From NCBI GenBank assembly GCA_963715825.1, contig CAVQSI010000041.1, forward strand, positions 186,001-250,000: a stretch of DNA of 64,000 nucleotides, read 5' to 3'. How positions within the stretch are numbered: position 1 is the first letter of the stretch; each line of letters opens with the position of its first letter. Below, one piece after another: positions 1-7,265 of the stretch. The notes beneath the pieces were generated by a model. It did no database searches, was not told the origin of the DNA, and saw only the letters and a program-made list of their open reading frames with translations. This DNA is from Sva-07 sp963715825. Its GTDB lineage: Bacteria; Actinomycetota; Acidimicrobiia; Acidimicrobiales; Ilumatobacteraceae. Position numbers and translations under genes: made by a program.

Positions 1-247
1 TCGACTCCGTCGTGGCGGGTGGGGCGTCGGGCACCGATACGGTCGCAGTTGCAGTTGGCGCTGGTGTCGTTGTCGGCGCTGGCATCGTGGTCGTCGCCGC
101 ACTGTCCAGCAGGGCGTCAGCGTCGGCTGGCTGTACGCCAGGTGGTGAGGTCGTGGCCGACCCGCAGGCGGTTGCGAGCAGGACTGCGGCCGCAAACGGA
201 GCGACGCGGAGGATGCGGACTGAGGAGCGGTTCGGATTGTTCATCAT
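1..247 (-). CDS. Putative lipoprotein, C-terminus cut by window edge
   Basis: An open frame starts at an ATG whose first base is 247 and runs off the window without a stop, so only the first 82 codons are visible. Residues 1-13 are polar with Arg11 and Arg14; residues 15-27 are hydrophobic and end in the lipobox L-A-T-A-C with the lipidated Cys at residue 28. A Thr/Pro/Ala-rich linker follows (about residues 40-82), typical of actinobacterial surface lipoproteins that tether a domain away from the membrane. The functional domain lies outside the window. A second in-frame ATG directly follows the first. It diverges from the toxin-antitoxin pair at 414. Confidence 0.7.
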   Translation of the reverse strand, partial: MMNNPNRSSVRILRVAPFAAAVLLATACGSATTSPPGVQPADADALLDSAATTTMPAPTTTPAPTATATVSVPDAPPATTES

Positions 248-366
248 GTCGGGCCTGACGATTCAGGCGGTCAGCCCTTACAGGTTCTCTCATCGCGGGC
301 GCGGGAGCGAGTCCCGCCCAGGATCGTTCGGATGTCGTAGCGCTACTCGGCTCCGCGACCCGGTGA

Positions 367-407
367 TTGACAAACAGTTGCGGTTGACAAATGGTGGCGG
401 GTAGGGT
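367..407 (+). promoter_or_regulatory. Promoter/operator region of the HTH-RES module: two TTGACAAA direct repeats
   Basis: TTGACAAA occurs at 367-374 and again at 384-391, 17 bases apart, which is close to one and a half helical turns. A TAGGGT box at 402-407 lies 6 bases before the GTG start at 414, in the position of a leaderless -10. Either repeat could act as a -35 or both as binding half-sites for the HTH antitoxin. No ribosome binding site is visible. Confidence 0.4.
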
Positions 408-413
408 TCGAGC

Positions 414-863
414 GTGAGTCGTTCCGATGCGTTGACCGACACCTTGACCGACACCTTGACCAACGAGGTGCTGTTGCGCGCCGGTGGACGGTCCGACGTG
501 CTGCGACGGGTGATCGATCGGCTCGACCATCAGCTCAACGCCAGTCCGTTGCAGCGGACGGTGCGTTTGTGGGACATCTCGGCCACGCAGCTCGGCCAGA
601 TGTTCGGCATCAGTCGGCAAGCGGCGTCGAAGTGGCTCGCCGAGGGTGCTCCCGCCAGCCGGCGCGACCAGGTCGCCGTGCTGGGCCAGGCGACCGATCT
701 GCTCGACCAGTGGGTGAAGCGCGAGCGCATCCCGGCAGTGGTGCGGCGCCCGATCGACCGCCTCGGAGGCCGCACACGGCTCGACGTCGCCCTCGACGGT
801 CGGTTCGAACTGCTGCGAGACGAACTCGCCGACACGTTCGACCTGACGCGCATCGCCCCGTGA
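414..863 (+). CDS. HTH antitoxin of an HTH/RES toxin-antitoxin pair
   Basis: A 149-residue protein. Residues 56-78 form a helix-turn-helix (SATQLGQMFGISRQAASKWL), so it should bind DNA; the rest is helical and polar. It starts at GTG 414 and its stop overlaps the GTG of the RES-domain gene by four bases (GTGA at 860-863), so the two are translationally coupled. HTH (Xre-like) antitoxins paired with RES toxins neutralise the toxin and repress their own promoter. The N-terminus carries an in-frame 12-base duplication giving LTDTLTDTLTN (residues 7-17), which is probably not part of the fold. Assignment as antitoxin rests on gene order and the HTH. Confidence 0.75.
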   Translation: MSRSDALTDTLTDTLTNEVLLRAGGRSDVLRRVIDRLDHQLNASPLQRTVRLWDISATQLGQMFGISRQAASKWLAEGAPASRRDQVAVLGQATDLLDQWVKRERIPAVVRRPIDRLGGRTRLDVALDGRFELLRDELADTFDLTRIAP

Positions 864-1414
864 TCGACATCCAGGTGCCCGACGGGCACGTGTGGCTGCG
901 CATCACCCGACCGCATTACCGCGATCCGTTCGATCCGACGTTCGCCCAGCGACGCGGTGGTCGCTGGAACCCGCCCGACTCGTGGCCGACGCTGTACCTG
1001 AACCACGACCTCGCAACGGTGCACGCCCAGGTCCGACACCTGTTCGCCGGACGGGGTATCGAGCCGGACGATCTCGACGACGACGCACCCATCCGCCTCG
1101 GCGCAGCAACACTTCCGGGGCGCCAACGGGTCGCCGATGTCGTCTCCGAGAACGGCGTGGCCTCGGTCGGGCTGCCGGTGGCGTATCCGGTCGACGTCGA
1201 CGGCGGTCCGATTCCCTACTCGACGACGCAGTCGATCGGGCTCGACGTCCACGAGGCCGGGTTGCGTGGCGTCTGGTGCCGTTCGGCGGCCGGTGTGGGC
1301 CGAGAGTTGGCGTGGTTCCCGGCGGCCCGGTCGGCGGCGCGACCGGTGTGGCCGACGCCGCTCGGATTCGGCCACTGGCGCCACGCTGTCAGCCTCGATC
1401 AGCTACCGGCCTGA
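860..1414 (+). CDS. RES-domain toxin (putative NAD+-degrading)
   Basis: A 184-residue RES-domain protein beginning at GTG 860, overlapping the antitoxin stop. The family signature is clear at residues 10-45: an Arg-rich start, then GGRWNPP and a Leu-Tyr-Leu strand followed by a helix. RES toxins characterised in other bacteria deplete NAD+ (NAD+ phosphorolysis or glycohydrolysis), halting growth until the antitoxin returns. The acidic residue usually found in the helix after the Tyr strand is not obvious here (HDLATVHAQV), so activity is not assured. The 3' end overlaps the convergent MATE gene by 12 bases. Confidence 0.75.
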   Translation: MIDIQVPDGHVWLRITRPHYRDPFDPTFAQRRGGRWNPPDSWPTLYLNHDLATVHAQVRHLFAGRGIEPDDLDDDAPIRLGAATLPGRQRVADVVSENGVASVGLPVAYPVDVDGGPIPYSTTQSIGLDVHEAGLRGVWCRSAAGVGRELAWFPAARSAARPVWPTPLGFGHWRHAVSLDQLPA

Positions 1415-2707
1415 CCCGTCAGCGGGACCGGGGAGGACCGAGCGGACCCGCAGGGTGTTGACCACCGCGCGCAGGATCATCCACACGACGAGCCCGATCC
1501 AGATCCCGGCGATGCCCAGCGACGGGGTGGCGAGCACGACGACGGCGATCGGCACGACGGCGAGCAGGTAGCCGAAGGCAGCGATGCCGAGGAACCGGTA
1601 GTCGCCGAGGCCGATCAGCACGCCGTCGTCAGCGAACGCAACGGCGCCAGGCAGCAGCAGCACGGCGAGGAACAACAACGCCGAGGTCGCCCGGCTGACG
1701 ACGGCCGGGTCGTCGCTGAACGCCTGGGGGAGCAGCGTTGACGTCGCCGCCACCACGAGCGCAATCGCCGTGGCGGCGATCAGCGACAGCCGCACGACCC
1801 GTCGGGCAACCCCGGCAGCGCCGGACCCGTCGTGGCCGACCTCCTCGGCGACCAGGGTCTGGGCAGGGATCGCGAGCGCGTCGAGCACGAGCGCCAGGAA
1901 CAGGAACATCGTCATGGCGATCTGGTGTGCGGCGAGCGTGGCGTCGTCGACGCGGGCGGCGATGGCGGTGGCGCCGGTGAACACGGCGAGCATCGAGCCC
2001 ACTCGCAGGAGCAAGTGGCGGCCCGCGGTGAGCAGCGGGGCCATCTCGGCCCAGTCGGGCCACCGATGACGGGCGGGTGCCAGATGTCGGCGCACGACCA
2101 CGAGAAAGGCGACACCGGCGCCGGCCTGGGCGATCGCCGTCGACCAGGCAGCGCCGGCGAGACCGAGGTCGAAGCCGAACACGAGCACCAGCTCGATCAG
2201 GAGGTTGGCGATGTTCGCACACACGAGGATCACCAGCGGCGTCCGATAGTCGGACGCCCCGCGCTGCATCCCTTGCGCCGCCAGTGCAATCAGCACGAAC
2301 GGCACGCCGAGCGCTGCGATCTGCAGGTACTCGACAGCGAAGTCGAGCACCTCGCCGTCGGCGCCGATCGCCGACGCCAGCGGTCGTGCACCGAACACGA
2401 GGACGGGTACGGCGACGACGGACACGAAACCGGCGATCCACAACGCCTGCACCCCGACGTCGGCGGCCTCGGCGGGCTGTCCGGCTCCCAGCCGATTGGC
2501 GACCCGTTGCGTGGTGCCGTAGGCCAGGAAGTTCGACCCGGCGACCACCAGCGCCAGCAGCGTGACGGCGACGGCGAGTCCGGCGAGCTGGTCGGTGCCG
2601 AGGCGTCCGACGATCGCCGTGTCGACGAGGCGGTACAGCGGCTCGGCCGCCAACGTCCCCAGTGCGGGGATCGCCAGCGCCAGAATCCGCCGATCCGTGG
2701 CGTTCAC
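1403..2707 (-). CDS. MATE-family multidrug/toxin efflux protein
   Basis: A 434-residue integral membrane protein with about twelve hydrophobic helices in two repeats of six, the length and layout of DinF-like MATE exporters. The N-terminal segment ALAIPALGTLAAEPLYRLVD followed by TAIVGRLG is the typical first-helix pair of the family. MATE proteins expel cationic drugs, toxins or metabolites using a Na+ or H+ gradient. The start is the ATG at 2707; a longer reading frame to the promoter side is not available. It follows trpS on the same strand after a 70-base gap filled by a strong palindrome, so it probably has its own promoter. Substrate unknown. Confidence 0.85.
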   Translation of the reverse strand: MNATDRRILALAIPALGTLAAEPLYRLVDTAIVGRLGTDQLAGLAVAVTLLALVVAGSNFLAYGTTQRVANRLGAGQPAEAADVGVQALWIAGFVSVVAVPVLVFGARPLASAIGADGEVLDFAVEYLQIAALGVPFVLIALAAQGMQRGASDYRTPLVILVCANIANLLIELVLVFGFDLGLAGAAWSTAIAQAGAGVAFLVVVRRHLAPARHRWPDWAEMAPLLTAGRHLLLRVGSMLAVFTGATAIAARVDDATLAAHQIAMTMFLFLALVLDALAIPAQTLVAEEVGHDGSGAAGVARRVVRLSLIAATAIALVVAATSTLLPQAFSDDPAVVSRATSALLFLAVLLLPGAVAFADDGVLIGLGDYRFLGIAAFGYLLAVVPIAVVVLATPSLGIAGIWIGLVVWMILRAVVNTLRVRSVLPGPADGSGR

Positions 2708-2722
2708 GCCCGCACACCTCGG

Positions 2723-2771
2723 GTTCTCGTGAACAAGTGTGCGCTCAGAGCGTGGAATTGTTCACGAGAAC
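2723..2771. repeat. Palindromic repeat family 1, copy 1 (hairpin after trpS)
   Basis: A perfect 14-base inverted repeat, GTTCTCGTGAACAA at 2723-2736 against TTGTTCACGAGAAC at 2758-2771, with a 21-base loop. It sits directly after the trpS stop codon and before the MATE start on the same strand. A second copy with the same stem and a related loop lies at 63538-63584. It could end trpS transcription, though it lacks a U-tract. Confidence 0.8.
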
Positions 2772-2777
2772 GGGGGG

Positions 2778-3797
2778 TCAGGCGGGGAGGAGGCCGATGT
2801 TGGCGTGCGCACGCGCGAGGGTGGCCGAGGCGACCTCGCGGGCCTTGTCGGCGCCGACGGCGAGCAGGCGGGCGAGCTCGCCAGGGTCGTCGAGCAGTTC
2901 GCGGTAGCGCACCCGGATCGGGTCGAGGACCGCCAGCACGGCTTCGCCGGTGTCGACCTTGAGCTTGCCGTACTGCTCGTAGTCGTCGGCGACCTCCTGC
3001 GGGGTGCGCCCCGTGACTGCGGCGTTGATCTCGAGCAGGTTGGCGACGCCGGGCTTCTCGGCGCGGTCGAAGCGCACCGCGTCGGCGCCGGTGTCGGAGT
3101 CGGTGACCGCCCGCTTGAACTTCTTCATCACCACGTTCGGCTCGTCGATCAGGTACACGCATCCGGCATCGGAGTCGTCGGACTTCGACATCTTCGACGT
3201 CGGGTCCTGCAGGCTCATCACCCGTGCGCCCGCTGGCGGCGTGACCGCTTCGGGGATGACGAACGTGTCGCCGAAGCGATGGTTGAACCGGATGGCGATG
3301 TCGCGGGTGATCTCGACGTGTTGGCGCTGGTCGTCGCCGATCGGTACCTCGTTCGCGTCGTACAACACGATGTCGGCGGCCTGCAGCGCCGGGTAGGTGA
3401 ACAGCCCGGCCGACACGAACTCGTGCTCGCGTTTGGCGCTCTTGTCCTTGAACTGGGTCATCCGCGACAGCTCGCCGTAGCTGACCGTGCACTCCATGAT
3501 CCAGCCCAACTGGTTGTGTTCGGGGACGTGGCTCTGCACGAACACCGTCGAGACGTCGGGGTCGAGCCCGATGGCGAAGAACATCGCCGCCAGCGACATC
3601 GTCTGGCGTCCGAGCACGCCGGGTTCGTCGGTGACGGTCAGCGCGTGGAGGTCGACGATGCCGTGGAAGGCGTCACAGTGGTGTTGGCCGGCGACCCAGT
3701 TCCGCAGCGCCCCGAGGTAGTTGCCGAGGTGCACGTCGCCGGTGGGCTGCATGCACGACAGCACACGTGTCGTCGAGTGGCTCGGTGGGTTCGTCAC
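2778..3797 (-). CDS. trpS: Tryptophanyl-tRNA synthetase
   Basis: Charges tRNA-Trp with tryptophan in the cytoplasm. The class I signatures are present: HLGN (HIGH-type) at residues 23-26 and KMSKS at about 202-206, with QPTG at 17-20 before the first. With the GTG at 3797 it is 339 residues, the usual bacterial length; a longer frame to 3866 would add 23 residues of no family resemblance and would run into scpA's promoter. Eight bases upstream of the GTG on this strand is TATCGT, a plausible leaderless -10. Residue 15 is Cys where most bacterial enzymes have Gly (SCMQPTG). Divergent from scpA. Confidence 0.97.
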   Translation of the reverse strand: MTNPPSHSTTRVLSCMQPTGDVHLGNYLGALRNWVAGQHHCDAFHGIVDLHALTVTDEPGVLGRQTMSLAAMFFAIGLDPDVSTVFVQSHVPEHNQLGWIMECTVSYGELSRMTQFKDKSAKREHEFVSAGLFTYPALQAADIVLYDANEVPIGDDQRQHVEITRDIAIRFNHRFGDTFVIPEAVTPPAGARVMSLQDPTSKMSKSDDSDAGCVYLIDEPNVVMKKFKRAVTDSDTGADAVRFDRAEKPGVANLLEINAAVTGRTPQEVADDYEQYGKLKVDTGEAVLAVLDPIRVRYRELLDDPGELARLLAVGADKAREVASATLARAHANIGLLPA

Positions 3798-3805
3798 GGC
3801 CGCCG

Positions 3806-3842
3806 ACGATACCCGTTTGCACCACCGGCGCTCCGGTAGGTT
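3806..3842. promoter_or_regulatory. Divergent trpS/scpA promoter region with two leaderless-type -10 boxes
   Basis: Only 53 bases separate the trpS GTG (3797) and scpA ATG (3851). TAGGTT at 3837-3842 is 8 bases before the scpA ATG; TATCGT (minus strand, 3806-3811) is 8 bases before the trpS GTG. Neither gene has a Shine-Dalgarno sequence. This arrangement predicts transcripts that begin at or within a base or two of the start codon. Confidence 0.5.
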
Positions 3843-3850
3843 GGGCGACG

Positions 3851-4690
3851 ATGTCTCTTCAGGCAACCAGCCACGCGGCCAACGCGGCCGCCAGCGCCAC
3901 CTCGAACGCCAATTCGGGCACCGTGGTCTCCACCCCGGTGTACGAGGGGCCCTTCGACATGCTCCTGCAGCTGATCCTGCGCGAGCAGGTCGACATCTAC
4001 GAGATCAACCTGTCGAGCATCGTCGACGCCTACCTCGCCGAGATCGAGCGGATGCAGTTGCTCGACCTCGACGTGGCCACCGGGTTCCTGTTGATCGCCG
4101 CCACCCTGGTCGAACTGAAGGCCCGTCGTCTCCTGCCGAATCCGACCGACCTCGACCTCGACGACGAGTTCGCCCTGTGGGAAGAGCGCGACATGCTGCT
4201 GTCGCGGCTGCTCGAAGCCAAGACGTTCAAGGACGTGGCGCAGATCTTTTCGAAGCTCGCCGACGACGCCGACCTGTCGTTTCCCCGAGTGGTCGGCCCC
4301 GACGAGCGCTTCGCCGCCGTGGTGCCCGACATGCTCGAAGGCACGAGCGTCACCAGCCTGCGCAACGCTGCGATCCGGGCGCTGACCCCCAAGCCGGTCC
4401 CGGTGGTCGACCTGTTCCACGTCAACCCGATCACGATCACGGTCGCCGACGCCGTCGCCGAACTCCTCGACGAACTCCCACGCGCCGGGCGCATCACGTT
4501 CAGGCGCCTCACCGCCGACCTCGCCGACCGCATCGAGGTGATCATCCGGTTCCTTGCGGTGCTCGAGCTGTACAAGCAGGGCGCCGTCGAAATCGATCAG
4601 CCCGAGCGGTTCGGCGACATCGAGGTCACGTGGAGCGCCGACGCCGACTTCGACACCGACGCGATCCTGATCGACGCCTACGACGGCTGA
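3851..4690 (+). CDS. scpA: Segregation and condensation protein A
   Basis: A kleisin subunit that bridges SMC heads in the SMC-ScpAB condensin and aids chromosome segregation. The 279-residue product has the conserved N-terminal kleisin start VYEGPFDMLLQLILREQVDI (about residues 30-49) and the EFALWEERDMLLSRLLEAK helix, ending in a winged-helix region that contains VLELYKQGAVEIDQPERFGDI. The ATG at 3851 is preferred because the -10 TAGGTT lies just before it; the Ala/Ser/Asn-rich first 27 residues are unstructured. It heads a run with scpB, rluB, tyrA and aroA on the same strand. Confidence 0.96.
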   Translation: MSLQATSHAANAAASATSNANSGTVVSTPVYEGPFDMLLQLILREQVDIYEINLSSIVDAYLAEIERMQLLDLDVATGFLLIAATLVELKARRLLPNPTDLDLDDEFALWEERDMLLSRLLEAKTFKDVAQIFSKLADDADLSFPRVVGPDERFAAVVPDMLEGTSVTSLRNAAIRALTPKPVPVVDLFHVNPITITVADAVAELLDELPRAGRITFRRLTADLADRIEVIIRFLAVLELYKQGAVEIDQPERFGDIEVTWSADADFDTDAILIDAYDG

Positions 4691-4721
4691 CCGGGATGAT
4701 GAACGAGACGATGACACGCTG

Positions 4722-5381
4722 ATGGACGAACGAGTCGCGGAGTACAAGCGGGCGATCGAGTCGATCGTGCTGGTCGCCCACGACCCGGTTCCCGCGGAAC
4801 TGCTCGCGCAGTTGCTCGAGGAACCCACGATGATGGTCGAGCAGTGGTGCGAGGAACTCGCCGAGGGCTACATCGCTGCAGGTCACGGGTTCGAACTCGT
4901 GCACATCGCCGGCGGCTGGCGCTTCCAGACCGCGCCCGACCTCACGCCGTACGTCGAACGGTTCCTCCTGCACGACCAGCGGGCCCGGCTGTCGGGTGCG
5001 GCGCTGGAAACGCTGGCGATCGTGGCGTACAAGCAGCCGATCTCGCGCGGTCAGATCGCCTCGATCCGCGGGGTCGACCCCGACGGCGTGTTGCGCACGT
5101 TGCAGGCACGGGGCTACATCGACGAGGTCGGACGCGACAACGGACCCGGCCAGGCGATCCTGTTCGGCACCACGGCGACATTCCTCGAGAAGCTCGGCCT
5201 CGCCTCGCTCGACGAGTTGCCGCCGATCGCCGAGTTCATCCCCAGCGCGGAGGTCGTCGAGGCGCTCGAGACCGGACTGCGAGTCACGCCGCTCATCGAG
5301 GTGTCGACCGGTCCCGGCAACGCCGATGACGACACGGCGTCGCCGTCGGGCCCGGCCGCCACCGGCGACCCCACACCGTGA
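4722..5381 (+). CDS. scpB: Segregation and condensation protein B
   Basis: A 219-residue partner of ScpA in the SMC complex, formed by two winged helices. The hallmark LSGAALETLAIVAYKQPISR (about residues 90-109) is intact and is followed by IRGVDPDGVLRTLQARGYI, the second winged helix. The acidic/Ser-Pro-rich tail (after residue 190) is typical of actinobacterial versions. It starts 31 bases after the scpA stop, and its own stop overlaps the GTG of rluB by four bases, so co-expression with the pseudouridine synthase is likely. Confidence 0.96.
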   Translation: MDERVAEYKRAIESIVLVAHDPVPAELLAQLLEEPTMMVEQWCEELAEGYIAAGHGFELVHIAGGWRFQTAPDLTPYVERFLLHDQRARLSGAALETLAIVAYKQPISRGQIASIRGVDPDGVLRTLQARGYIDEVGRDNGPGQAILFGTTATFLEKLGLASLDELPPIAEFIPSAEVVEALETGLRVTPLIEVSTGPGNADDDTASPSGPAATGDPTP

Positions 5382-6199
5382 CCGATCGGCCGCCCGAGCC
5401 CCCACTGTGGGAGCAGATGGCGCAACGCAGTGCCGAGCTGCCCCAGGGCGAGCGGCTGCAGAAGGTGCTCGCCGCGACCGGCTACGGCAGCCGGCGGGTG
5501 TGCGAGGACCTGATCGCCGCTGGTCGGGTCACGGTGAACGGCGAGGTCGCCATCCTCGGCCGTCGCGTCGATGCCGAACGCGATCTCGTCGCCGTCGACG
5601 GGGCGCCGATCGGCGTACGTCCGGATCTCGTCTACTACCTGCTCAACAAGCCCGTCGGCGTGGTGACCACGTCGCGCGACACCCATCAGCGACCGACGGT
5701 CGTCGAGTTGGTGCCGCCGGAGCCTCGCGTGTTCTCCGTGGGGCGCCTCGACGTCGACACCGAAGGTCTCTTGCTGCTCACCAACGATGGCAATCTCGCG
5801 AACCGCATCGCGCATCCGTCGCACGGTGTCGAGAAGGAGTACCTGGTCGAAGTGGATGGCGGTGCCGTGTCGGCCGGGTCGATCCGGTCGCTGCGCGAGG
5901 GCGTGCTGCTCGACGACGGCATGACCGCGCCCGCCAAGGTCTCACAACCCGAACCCGGCGTGTTGCGCATCACCATCCACGAGGGGCGCAACCGGCAGGT
6001 CCGCCGGATGTTCGACGCGGTCGGCCACCGGGTCACACGACTCGTTCGCACCCGGATCGGACCCCTCAGCGACCGGTCGTTGCAGCCGGGCACGTGGCGT
6101 GAGCTGACCGCCGACGAGTGGCGAGCGCTCACCGCATCGGTGGCCGAACACACCGATACGCCGCCGGATGCCACCGATACGCTCGAAGGCCATGACTGA
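5378..6199 (+). CDS. rluB: 23S rRNA pseudouridine synthase, RluB family
   Basis: Isomerises a uridine to pseudouridine in helix 89-type positions of 23S rRNA; the E. coli RluB site is U2605, but the exact target here is inferred. Residues 25-72 are an S4 RNA-binding domain (ERLQKVLAATGYGSRR), and the RsuA/RluB/E/F catalytic motif GRLDVDTEGLLLLTNDG begins at residue 122, putting the catalytic Asp at 125. GRNRQVRRMF, the second family motif, is at about residue 205. The 273-residue length is normal. The GTG start overlaps the scpB stop, and the 3' end overlaps tyrA by eight bases. scpAB followed by this gene is a common actinobacterial order. Confidence 0.94.
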   Translation: MTDRPPEPPLWEQMAQRSAELPQGERLQKVLAATGYGSRRVCEDLIAAGRVTVNGEVAILGRRVDAERDLVAVDGAPIGVRPDLVYYLLNKPVGVVTTSRDTHQRPTVVELVPPEPRVFSVGRLDVDTEGLLLLTNDGNLANRIAHPSHGVEKEYLVEVDGGAVSAGSIRSLREGVLLDDGMTAPAKVSQPEPGVLRITIHEGRNRQVRRMFDAVGHRVTRLVRTRIGPLSDRSLQPGTWRELTADEWRALTASVAEHTDTPPDATDTLEGHD

Positions 6200-7265
6200 C
6201 AGTGCGCCGGTGCGCCGGGCCAACGTGATCGGCCTCGGGCTGATCGGTGGCTCGGTCGCGCTCGCACTGCGTGAGCGTGGTTGGCACGTGTCCGGCGAAG
6301 ACACCGACCCGGCGACCGCAGCGACCGCGCTCGACCGCCGCGTGGTCGACGCGATCGGCCTCGACGCAGCAGCCGAGATCACGTTCGTGGCGGTGCCGGT
6401 GTTGGCCGCCGCCGATCAGGTCAAGCGGGCGCTGGCGGACACCAGCGGGGCGGTCACCGACGTCGGCAGCGTCAAGGCGGCCATCTGCGGCGCCGCTCCC
6501 GACACCCGGTTCGTCGGCGGGCATCCGATGGCCGGCTCCGAACTCGACGGGCTCGACGGCGCCCAGGCCGATTTGTTCGAGGGCGCCGTCTGGGTGCTCA
6601 CCCCGGGCCCCGACAGCGACGACGCCGTGTTCGCTCAGCTGGCATCGGTGGTCGCCTCGTTGGGCGCCGAGGTCGTTGCGCTGAGCCCCGAGCGCCACGA
6701 TCAACTGGTCGCCGTCGTCAGCCACGTGCCGCACCTCACCGCCGCCACGCTGATGGGCCTCGCGAGCGAACGCGCCGAAGAACATGCCGCCCTGCTGCGA
6801 CTCGCGGCCGGCGGCTTCCGCGACATGACCAGAGTCGCCAGCGGACGCCCTGCGATCTGGCTCGACATCTGCGCCGAGAACCGCACTGCCATCGTCGCTG
6901 TCCTCGACCAGCTCATCGACGGGCTGGGCGAAGTGCGCGACATCATCGGCGCCGACGATCGCGACGCCCTGTACGCCCGGCTCACCGCTGCCCGCCACGC
7001 CCGCGCGAACCTGCCGGCACGTGTCGTGCATCCCGACGAGCTCGCCGAGGTGCGCATCCCGATTCCCGACCGTGCGGGCGCAGCCGCCGAGGTGTTCACC
7101 CTGGCCGCCGAGCTCAGCGTCAACATCGCCAGCTTCGAGGTGGTCCACGTCGCCGAGAGCAACCGAGGTATCGCCGTCGTGCTGGTCGACCGGACGATGG
7201 TCGAGTTGTTCCGCGGGGGCCTGATCGCTCGCGGGTTCCGTCCCGCCGTGCAGCCACTGTCGTGA
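6192..7265 (+). CDS. tyrA: Prephenate dehydrogenase (tyrosine biosynthesis)
   Basis: Oxidatively decarboxylates prephenate to 4-hydroxyphenylpyruvate, with NAD(P)+, on the way to tyrosine. The Rossmann loop GLGLIGGS is at residues 14-21; the prephenate-binding HPMAGSE motif and the SHVPH segment of the helical domain follow. The last 70 residues (VRIPIPDRAGAAAEVFTLAA onward) form an ACT domain, which in related enzymes senses tyrosine. There is no fused chorismate mutase. The ATG at 6192 fits the Rossmann start and overlaps rluB; the stop overlaps the GTG of aroA. 357 residues. Confidence 0.95.
   Translation: MTDSAPVRRANVIGLGLIGGSVALALRERGWHVSGEDTDPATAATALDRRVVDAIGLDAAAEITFVAVPVLAAADQVKRALADTSGAVTDVGSVKAAICGAAPDTRFVGGHPMAGSELDGLDGAQADLFEGAVWVLTPGPDSDDAVFAQLASVVASLGAEVVALSPERHDQLVAVVSHVPHLTAATLMGLASERAEEHAALLRLAAGGFRDMTRVASGRPAIWLDICAENRTAIVAVLDQLIDGLGEVRDIIGADDRDALYARLTAARHARANLPARVVHPDELAEVRIPIPDRAGAAAEVFTLAAELSVNIASFEVVHVAESNRGIAVVLVDRTMVELFRGGLIARGFRPAVQPLS

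Noticed and set aside
12..404. Plus-strand Ala/Gly/Val-rich frame at the window start
   Set aside because: Antisense to the lipoprotein with signal peptide and lipobox at 1-247, which is far better supported.
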